DNA of 6,164 nt from Clostridia bacterium (lineage in GTDB: Bacteria; Bacillota_A; Clostridia; Peptostreptococcales; JAAYPU01), in the NCBI GenBank assembly GCA_022360735.1, contig JAKSCF010000520.1:1-6164 (forward strand). Direction: 5' to 3'. The notes under the pieces were generated by a model. It ran no database searches and was not told the origin of the DNA. It saw only the letters and a program-made list of their open reading frames with translations. Within the stretch, counting starts at the first letter, position 1. Each line of letters begins with the position of its first letter. A program made the position numbers and the translations under genes. Below, piece after piece: positions 1-4,412 of the stretch.

Positions 1-106
1 AATGATTCAAGAACATAGTAAAAAGCAAACTAAAAAAAAGAAAGAGGAAGTTAACAATCAAATTATTAACGATTACAGCTATAGTAGAGATCAAAAGGAG
101 CTTTAA
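1..106 (+). CDS. C-terminal end of an unidentified protein (5' end outside window)
   Basis: An open frame enters from the left edge and ends at TAA 104-106, leaving about 34 visible codons. The visible tail is very polar, with a lysine-rich run (KKQTKKKKEE) followed by an Asn/Tyr/Ser-rich stretch ending in DQKEL. There is no membrane segment or recognisable motif. Such charged tails are common at the cytoplasmic C-terminus of membrane proteins but also elsewhere, so no function is assigned. The in-frame ATG at position 2 has no room for a ribosome binding site in the window, so the gene probably begins further upstream. The stop codon lies inside the left copy of a short TTTAAGG direct repeat that flanks the downstream inverted repeat. 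Confidence 0.45.
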   Translation, partial: MIQEHSKKQTKKKKEEVNNQIINDYSYSRDQKEL

Positions 107-113
107 GGCTATC

Positions 114-194
114 GCAAAATGAATACAGGCGTATAAATTTTCTAACCAAATGAACACAAAAAAACAAATATTCACACACCTGTATTCATTTTGC
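114..194. repeat. Imperfect long inverted repeat (hairpin or MITE-like element)
   Basis: A perfect 16-base arm, GCAAAATGAATACAGG (114-129), is repeated in reverse complement at 179-194. Pairing continues inward to about 142/166. In a minus-strand RNA the extended stem would be 29 pairs with 24 Watson-Crick pairs, four G-U wobbles (130/178, 133/175, 135/173, 142/166) and one mismatch (139/169). On the plus strand the wobbles become A-C mismatches. The heptamer TTTAAGG occurs just outside on both sides (102-108 and 203-209), which could be a target-site duplication. No strong T-run follows on either strand, so a simple intrinsic terminator is unlikely. A non-autonomous insertion relic and a structured RNA are both possible. 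Confidence 0.6.
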
Positions 195-267
195 TAAGAG
201 TTTTTAAGGAACGTTTTTACGACCTCAAACTACTTTTACTTATATTCATAGCTCATACTTATAGCTA

Positions 268-296
268 TTGACAAATAGGCGGTTAAACATTATACT
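268..296 (+). promoter_or_regulatory. Sigma-A promoter for the T-box leader
   Basis: TTGACA (268-273) is a perfect -35 box. A 17-base spacer separates it from TATACT (291-296), a 5-of-6 match to the -10 box. Transcription should start near 303, just ahead of the T-box leader, which fits the usual leader length of this riboswitch class. Confidence 0.85.
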
Positions 297-302
297 TTTA
301 TC

Positions 303-592
303 AAAGTATTTGTTGGTAAATGTATCAGCATTGAATATACTGAAAATAACCATGATGGAGAGAGTAGTATTAATTAGCGTTTACAGAGAGCCGGTTAGCT
401 GAGAAACGGTAACAAAGATTATTATGAAGTTCGCTCCGGAGTTTTTCTGGTGAAGGATTTAGTAAGCAGAAACGGATATTTCCCCGTTATAAGGAAATGG
501 ATATGATTATGTATTCAACTAAGTGGGTGTATACCAATTAGGGTGGTAACGCGGAGCATAAGCCTCGTCCCTTTATAGGGCGAGGTTTTTTT
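303..592 (+). promoter_or_regulatory. T-box riboswitch, probably phenylalanine-specific (TTC specifier)
   Basis: This is a tRNA-sensing leader that terminates transcription when the cognate tRNA is charged and reads through when it is uncharged. Visible landmarks, in order, are the AGAGAGTAGT loop-E/kink-turn strand (359-368), the AGAGAG and CCG/CGG distal part of stem I (385-409), the specifier region (426-433), a stem III-like AACGG/CCGTT hairpin (471-488), the T-box sequence TAGGGTGGTAACGCGG (539-554) and the terminator. GGAG (357-360) can pair with CTCC (434-437), which closes the specifier loop. This places TTC (430-432), followed by the expected purine G433, as the specifier, meaning tRNA-Phe. 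The alternative frame GTT (Val, 429-431) would be followed by a pyrimidine and fits less well. No gene lies immediately downstream on this strand. The first real plus-strand gene is paaK, about 410 bases on. Confidence 0.92.
563..592 (+). terminator. Intrinsic terminator of the T-box leader
   Basis: CCTCGTCC (563-570) pairs with GGGCGAGG (578-585) around a short loop, with one T-G wobble, and is followed by seven T (586-592). The TCGTCC part competes with pairing to the T-box sequence in the antiterminator, which is the standard switch. Confidence 0.92.
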
Positions 593-677
593 AGTCTTTT
601 TAATTATTTGGACTCGTATAATGGTAAAGGACATGCAAAGATTGATTGCCTTGCAATTAGAAAACGAAAATATAAAT

Positions 678-706
678 AAAAAAAATAGGATACCAAAGTA
701 TCCTAT
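678..706 (-). terminator. Intrinsic terminator for the small minus-strand gene
   Basis: A 9-base-pair stem (ATAGGATAC 685-693 with GTATCCTAT 698-706) has the four-base loop CAAA. On the minus strand it is followed directly by a run of seven T (complement of 684-678). It has no T-run in the plus direction, so it should stop minus-strand transcription only. It lies 86 bases beyond the stop of the 36-codon gene at 792-902 and is the best candidate for that gene's transcript end. Confidence 0.75.
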
Positions 707-791
707 CAAAAGGCTTGTTAAACAAAAAGAGGGGTGGTACCAGGAGTTCCTTATCTTTTATAAGATATAATAGGGAAAACGGTTAAACGTA

Positions 792-902
792 TTAATAGTT
801 ATACCTAAAACATCCGCATTGGCAGAAAAGAACTACAAGTAATAAGAAGAAAAATAATAAGCTATCATCGATGCCTCCATAACGTCCACAGCCATCTGAC
901 AT
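792..902 (-). CDS. Small Gly/Cys-rich membrane protein, probably sporulation-associated (36 aa)
   Basis: The start is ATG at 902-900, chosen because an excellent SD, AAGGAGGT on the minus strand (complement of 910-917), sits seven bases ahead of it. Upstream in-frame ATGs give a longer frame but have no comparable SD. The product is 36 residues. It has a polar head rich in Gly and Cys (MSDGCGRYGGIDDS, 1-14), one hydrophobic segment of Leu/Phe/Val (about 15-27), and a Cys/aromatic tail (CQCGCFRYNY). The layout resembles the very short YjcZ-type sporulation proteins of spore formers, but the resemblance is in composition and design, so no gene name is given. The sporulation-like promoter upstream and the terminator downstream support a real, single-gene unit. 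It probably sits in a membrane and may be crosslinked or metal-bound through its four cysteines. Confidence 0.75.
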   Translation of the reverse strand: MSDGCGRYGGIDDSLLFFFLLLVVLFCQCGCFRYNY

Positions 903-948
903 TTCACATACCTCCTTGAACTTTTGATTAACCATGTTTCCTACTTCT

Positions 949-977
949 ATTGTATGAAATTTTTTATATATATGTGC
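949..977 (-). promoter_or_regulatory. Sporulation-type promoter (sigma-E or sigma-K like) for the 36-aa gene
   Basis: On the minus strand, CATACAAT (complement of 956-949) matches the sigma-E -10 consensus CATACAHT fully. With the following A it also fits the sigma-K -10 CATANNNTA. Fourteen bases upstream, GCACATA (complement of 977-971) matches five of seven positions of the sigma-E -35 consensus KMATATT and contains the AC of a sigma-K -35. The predicted start near 942 leaves a leader of about 40 bases before the ATG at 902. The consensus motifs are from B. subtilis, so the match in another class is an inference. Confidence 0.55.
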
Positions 978-1003
978 ATTAAAAAATGAAAGGATGAACG
1001 AAT

Positions 1004-2299
1004 ATGATTTGGAATGAACATTACGAATGCATGAGTCGCGATCAAATGAGAGAAACACAAAGTCAAAGACTCTGTGACACAGTAGAAAGAGTTTATCACA
1101 ATGTTCCTTTTTACAGAAAAAAAATGCAGGAACTGGGCCTGGAGCCGGGAGACATTAGAGATATTGACGATATTGTAAAGCTTCCTTTTACGACTAAGCA
1201 GGACCTCAGAGATAATTATCCTTTTGGATTATTTGCTATTCCAAAAAGTGAAATCGTAAGAATCCACGCTTCCTCCGGAACAACGGGCAAACCTACCGTT
1301 GTAGGATATTCAAGAAGGGATATTTCAACTTTTGCGGAAGTTGTAGCCCGCTCTTTGTATTCTTCCGGCGCTTCAAGAGATGATGTGATTCAAGTTGCCT
1401 ATGGATACGGTTTATTTACCGGCGGTTTAGGCTTACATTATGGTGCAGAAAAAATTGGCGCTACTGTTATTCCTATATCAGGAGGTAATACAAGCAAGCA
1501 GCTTCAATTGATGAAAGACTTTGACAGTTCTGTTATTGCCTGTACGCCTTCCTATGCCCTTTATCTTGCAGAAGCTATGGAAGAGGCCGGTATTTCTCCC
1601 GAAAGTCTCAACTTAAAGGTTGGCATTTTTGGTGCAGAGCCATGGACGGAAGAAATGCGGCAGCAAATTGAATCCTCGTTGAAAATTAAAGCCATTGATA
1701 TTTATGGATTAAGTGAAATTATTGGGCCGGGTGTAGCAAATGAATGCACATATCAAAATGGCTTACACATTTGGGAAGATCATTTTATCCCTGAGGTTAT
1801 TTCACCGGATACGCTTCAGCCTGCTGACCCGGGAAATATAGGAGAACTGGTATTTACTACTGTTACAAAAGAAGCACTTCCATTGTTAAGGTATCGTACC
1901 AGAGATTTAACTAAGCTGGATTACAGTACTTGCCAGTGCGGCAGAACTGCTGTCCGTATGCATAAGTGCACAGGTCGTTCAGACGATATGCTTATCATTA
2001 GAGGGGTTAATGTATTCCCATCCCAAGTAGAAAGTGTTTTATTAGAAATAGGAGAAACAAAACCACACTATCTATTAATCGTAGATAAAAAAGGTGCTTT
2101 AGATACTCTGGAAATTTGGGTAGAAGTTGATGACAATGTATTTTCAGATGAAATTGGTAAACTAGAAGCGCTCACTCATAAGATCAAACATGCTGTAGAA
2201 AGCATTCTTGGCGTAAGTGTCAAAATCAAGCTGGTTGAACCAAAGACGATTCAAAGAAGTGAAGGAAAAGCACAACGTGTTATTGATAAAAGAAAATAA
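1004..2299 (+). CDS. paaK: Phenylacetate-CoA ligase (AMP-forming, PaaK family)
   Basis: This cytoplasmic adenylate-forming enzyme activates phenylacetate or a related aryl acid to its CoA thioester via an acyl-adenylate. The 431-residue length is normal for the family. The ATG at 1004 is preceded by GAAAGGA (988-994) at nine bases, and the N-terminus (MIWNE...[10 protein letters not shown]) is typical. Visible motifs are the P-loop SSGTTGKPT (90-98), YGLSE (234-238), YRTRD (297-301), the [13 protein letters not shown] hinge segment (324-336), and the C-terminal GK with the likely catalytic lysine at 422. Cysteines at 310, 312 and 322 fit the small Cys cluster seen in many members. The next gene is an ACT-domain protein 67 bases downstream, probably co-transcribed. 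In fermenting anaerobes this pair often accompanies arylpyruvate oxidoreductases, so the true substrate could be phenylacetate, indoleacetate or hydroxyphenylacetate. No convincing dedicated promoter is visible, so the T-box transcript may supply it. Confidence 0.93.
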   Translation: MIWNEHYECMSRDQMRETQSQRLCDTVERVYHNVPFYRKKMQELGLEPGDIRDIDDIVKLPFTTKQDLRDNYPFGLFAIPKSEIVRIHASSGTTGKPTVVGYSRRDISTFAEVVARSLYSSGASRDDVIQVAYGYGLFTGGLGLHYGAEKIGATVIPISGGNTSKQLQLMKDFDSSVIACTPSYALYLAEAMEEAGISPESLNLKVGIFGAEPWTEEMRQQIESSLKIKAIDIYGLSEIIGPGVANECTYQNGLHIWEDHFIPEVISPDTLQPADPGNIGELVFTTVTKEALPLLRYRTRDLTKLDYSTCQCGRTAVRMHKCTGRSDDMLIIRGVNVFPSQVESVLLEIGETKPHYLLIVDKKGALDTLEIWVEVDDNVFSDEIGKLEALTHKIKHAVESILGVSVKIKLVEPKTIQRSEGKAQRVIDKRK

Positions 2300-2366
2300 A
2301 AAGTTGAAAATACAGTTATAAAGGATTAAAATTTTATTATAACCAATCCAATCCGGAGGTGTTTAA

Positions 2367-2792
2367 ATGATTATAAAGCAACTATCTGTTTTTCTTGAGA
2401 ATAGAGCAGGTCGCTTAACTGAGGTCACTGAAGTGCTTTCTGAAAACAATATTAATATTTCCGCACTTAGCATTGCAGAAACAGCTGATTATGGGGTTTT
2501 AAGAATGATTGTCGATAATCCTGAAAAAGCAGTCGGTGCTATGAAAAAAAGTGATTTATCTGTTCATATAACGGATGTTATTGCTATTGTTACACCCGAT
2601 ACTCCAGGTGCTTTGAACAAGGTTATTAAGTATCTTTCAGAGGTGGAAATCAACGTATCGTATATGTATGGGTATTCTCATGAAAACAAAGCATCTATCA
2701 TTATGAAGGTGGACAATCCAAAAAAGGCAGTAGAGATATTACAAAGCAAAAAAGTAGAATTACTCTCAGCAAGTCAGTTCTATAAAATATAA
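2367..2792 (+). CDS. Tandem ACT-domain protein
   Basis: A 141-residue soluble protein made almost entirely of two ACT domains (about 3-66 and 71-137), with no catalytic domain. Each has the expected beta-strand, Gly-containing turn and helix: ENRAGRLTEVTEVL (11-24) and PDTPGALNKVIKYL (77-90). Gly15 and Gly81 occupy the positions that bind amino acid ligands in this fold. The first domain ends with FYK-type family signatures spread over the NI-NISALSI strand, and the second has the parallel EINVSYMYGYS strand. The start is supported by GGAGGT (2355-2360) six bases before the ATG. Stand-alone double-ACT proteins next to PaaK are a recurring pair in anaerobes. A role as an amino acid sensor or partner controlling the ligase is inferred from that neighbourhood and not shown by the sequence. 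A GC-rich hairpin 37 bases after the stop probably ends the transcript. Confidence 0.9.
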   Translation: MIIKQLSVFLENRAGRLTEVTEVLSENNINISALSIAETADYGVLRMIVDNPEKAVGAMKKSDLSVHITDVIAIVTPDTPGALNKVIKYLSEVEINVSYMYGYSHENKASIIMKVDNPKKAVEILQSKKVELLSASQFYKI

Positions 2793-2828
2793 ACTTCGTA
2801 GAATGGTATTACTTATACTCAGTCATAG

Positions 2829-2847
2829 GGGCGTATTGTATACGCCC
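2829..2847 (+). terminator. GC-rich hairpin after the ACT gene (weak terminator or dispersed repeat)
   Basis: GGGCGTAT (2829-2836) pairs perfectly with ATACGCCC (2840-2847) over a three-base loop. It is the most stable hairpin downstream of the paaK-ACT unit, but only scattered T residues follow (TTTCAAATTT), so termination may be partial. The core, with the preceding TAGGGGCG, resembles a short palindromic repeat found scattered through many bacterial genomes, so it could also be a REP-like element. Confidence 0.5.
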
Positions 2848-2882
2848 AGTTTCAAATTTAAGTCATTTAAAAGACGTTTTAA

Positions 2883-3114
2883 TCTACTTTATCTATTATA
2901 TTGGCTGCCGTACCCATCGTTTCCATGCTTATTGAAACCATCGTTTACAAAGTTCCTATTACGAAAAAAAATGTTTTACCATTGTTTTAGCTGGGCGATT
3001 TTAAAAGATGCCATTTCTTGGACACAACTCATCGGTGGTGCACTGGTTATGACTTCTGTATATATTGTTATCCGACAGAAAAAAACACCAAAAGATGATG
3101 AAAAATCAAATTAA
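2883..3114 (+). pseudogene. Degraded EamA/DMT-family transporter remnant
   Basis: Two pieces of a drug/metabolite transporter are visible in different frames. Frame one, from 2883 to the TAG at 2988-2990, reads a hydrophobic stretch with AAVPIVSMLIETIVYKVPITKK, in pieces typical of the end of the first EamA repeat (a membrane helix, then the acidic/basic loop). From about 2989 to the TAA at 3112-3114 the frame shifts, giving AILKDAISWTQLIGGALVM and then a final helix and a charged tail RQKKTPKDDEKSN, typical of the end of the second EamA repeat. A functional member has about ten helices and close to 300 residues; only about 75 recognisable residues remain. Both fragments align to the same part of the repeat unit, which points to a large internal deletion as well as loss of the 5' end. 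A continuous frame starting at 2803 exists but mixes noise with the second fragment and has no ribosome binding site. No product is expected. Confidence 0.7.
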
Positions 3115-3136
3115 AAAGCAGCCATTAACTGACTGC
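3113..3136 (-). terminator. Intrinsic terminator of the HD-GYP gene
   Basis: On the minus strand, GCAGTCA (complement of 3136-3130) pairs with TGGCTGC (complement of 3124-3118) with one wobble, around a five-base loop, followed by five T (3117-3113). The loop contains the TAA stop of the HD-GYP gene, and the T-run overlaps the stop of the transporter remnant on the other strand. The stem could also act weakly in the plus direction, since ATTTTCTT follows it there. Confidence 0.65.
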
Positions 3137-4240
3137 ATTTTCTTCCTTATTATCATATACAAATTTTTCTATATCATCTACAATATCTACTATGGTAACA
3201 TTCCACGATTTTTCATCGCTTTTCAAATCTAAGATACTTTCTTCTTGACGCTTCATAAACAATTTCAATTTAGGCCTTAAGCATGCATCTTCATAATTTT
3301 GGATTACAATACCCACATCACCATTACTTAGTTTTACACAAGTTCCTAATGGATATGGTGCTACCTTCTTTACAAAGACCTTAACCAGGTCGGGGTCAAA
3401 CAATATACCCGAACCACCCATGACATATTCAACAGCTTCTGAGGGTAAAAGGGCTTTACGATAAGGCCTATCCGATATTAAAGCATCATAAACATCTGCA
3501 ATGGCTATTATACGTCCAAATAAATGTATTTCTGTAGTTTTTTTACCTTTCGGATATCCCGATCCATCAAACTTTTCATGATGATACAATACAGCCATAT
3601 AGGATTTTAAAGGAATATCCCATATTTCCCTTAAGTAGTGATAGCCTCTTTCAGAATGACTCTGAACCTCACTCAGCTCTTCGTTATTTAATTGACCTTT
3701 TTTATTTAGAATATCTTTAGGCACAAAAACTTTTCCTATATCATGCAGCAATGCACCCAAGCCTAAGTTATATAATTCTTTTTTTGACAAATTTAATGAA
3801 ATACCCATAACGATTGAGAGTACCGCTACGTTCACAGAATGATAATAGGTATAATCATCAAACATTTTCAGGTCTACCATGTTAATAATTAAATCCTTAT
3901 TATCCATCATTTCATCAATAATATTCTCAACAAGCACTTTTGTATGTTCTATATTAGCAGTAAATTTAGCGCTATCATTTTTTTGTATGCAATCAAAAAC
4001 ATGCTTTACGGCACCAATAGTTTTTTGTCTCAGAACATCATCAATAACACTTTGCACATCAATATCTTTCGATATCTCATCTACAATATAAATACCTTGA
4101 TATCCTAAGCTATTGATTCGATTGATATTAATGGCAGTTATTTCCTGACCCTGTCTGAGCATCAAAATACCGTCTTTGCCATATAAGTCCCTTCCATTAA
4201 TCATTCCTTCTCGTAAGCAAGCAGAAGGTACAAATCTCAT
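3125..4240 (-). CDS. HD-GYP domain protein, probable cyclic-di-GMP phosphodiesterase
   Basis: The enzyme class hydrolyses cyclic-di-GMP (and in some members cGAMP) using a metal centre. ATG at 4240 is preferred because AAAAGGGTGA lies six bases upstream; a GTG at 4249 would add three residues but sits inside that SD. With the ATG start the product is 371 residues. Numbering from the GTG, there is an N-terminal region without a known catalytic motif (1-60), a helical linker (about 65-125), then the HD-GYP domain (about 130-290). It has H137, the HD pair 169-170 with IGK, HSERGYHYL (198-206), HHEKFDGSGYP (223-233) and ADVYDALISDRPYRKA (251-266). All metal ligands and the GYP signature are intact, so it should be active. 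A C-terminal extension (PYPLGTCVKLSNGDVGIV onward) is typical of Clostridia versions. No membrane segment, receiver or GGDEF domain is present, so it is a soluble, stand-alone enzyme. It has its own promoter and is monocistronic. Confidence 0.92.
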   Translation of the reverse strand: MRFVPSACLREGMINGRDLYGKDGILMLRQGQEITAININRINSLGYQGIYIVDEISKDIDVQSVIDDVLRQKTIGAVKHVFDCIQKNDSAKFTANIEHTKVLVENIIDEMMDNKDLIINMVDLKMFDDYTYYHSVNVAVLSIVMGISLNLSKKELYNLGLGALLHDIGKVFVPKDILNKKGQLNNEELSEVQSHSERGYHYLREIWDIPLKSYMAVLYHHEKFDGSGYPKGKKTTEIHLFGRIIAIADVYDALISDRPYRKALLPSEAVEYVMGGSGILFDPDLVKVFVKKVAPYPLGTCVKLSNGDVGIVIQNYEDACLRPKLKLFMKRQEESILDLKSDEKSWNVTIVDIVDDIEKFVYDNKEENAVS

Positions 4241-4339
4241 ATATATCACCCTTTTTGAAAGCCTGTCTTATAATAGTGTTAGCCATGTCACGCTTAAAAT
4301 TTATGCTGTTATCCTATAATAAAAACATTAATCTAAGAT

Positions 4340-4369
4340 ATTATACAGTTTTTTCGCCATTTTTGTCTA
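4340..4369 (-). promoter_or_regulatory. Sigma-A promoter for the HD-GYP gene
   Basis: On the minus strand, TAGACA (complement of 4369-4364) is a 5-of-6 -35 box. It is followed after 18 bases by a perfect TATAAT (complement of 4345-4340). The start would be near 4333, giving a leader of about 90 bases. It lies between the carB stop and the HD-GYP start, so the gene can be transcribed independently of carB. Confidence 0.65.
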
Positions 4370-4388
4370 TATTTTTTATCAATAAAGT

Positions 4389-4412
4389 AAAAAAACTGAA
4401 TAATTAATTATT
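4389..4412 (-). terminator. Possible weak terminator after carB
   Basis: AATAATTAATTATT (4399-4412) is a perfect AT-only palindrome overlapping the carB stop codon. On the minus strand it is followed after three bases by seven T (complement of 4395-4389). The stem is too weak to be a confident terminator, but nothing better lies between carB and the HD-GYP promoter. Confidence 0.35.

Noticed and set aside
429..431. GTT (valine) as the T-box specifier
   Set aside because: It would be followed by a pyrimidine and would misplace the specifier relative to the GGAG/CTCC helix; TTC in the next frame fits both rules.
515..709. 64-codon minus-strand frame
   Set aside because: It lies across the structured T-box leader and its terminator, has no SD, and the hydrophobic sequence is what A-rich DNA gives on the complement.
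621..770. 49-codon plus-strand frame (ATG 621) directly after the T-box terminator, which could have been the T-box target
   Set aside because: It has no ribosome binding site, its basic/Asn-rich content matches no family I know, and it overlaps the minus-strand terminator hairpin. It reads like chance coding in AT-rich DNA.
903..1058. Longer version of the small minus-strand gene (88 residues)
   Set aside because: The extra 52 residues would start inside paaK and upstream of the predicted promoter; the perfect SD points to ATG 902.
2315..2345. AT-rich inverted repeat (GTTATAA/TTATAAC) between paaK and the ACT gene
   Set aside because: It is seven AT-dominated pairs with no T-run, so it is unlikely to terminate or regulate. 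The two genes are probably co-transcribed.
2803..3114. Continuous 103-codon frame taken as an intact membrane protein
   Set aside because: It has no SD, and only its last 40 or so residues look like a transporter. The transporter-like sequence before that is in another frame, so a pseudogene explains it better.
3879..4091. 70-codon plus-strand frame inside the HD-GYP gene
   Set aside because: It is an antisense shadow of a conserved coding region with no SD.
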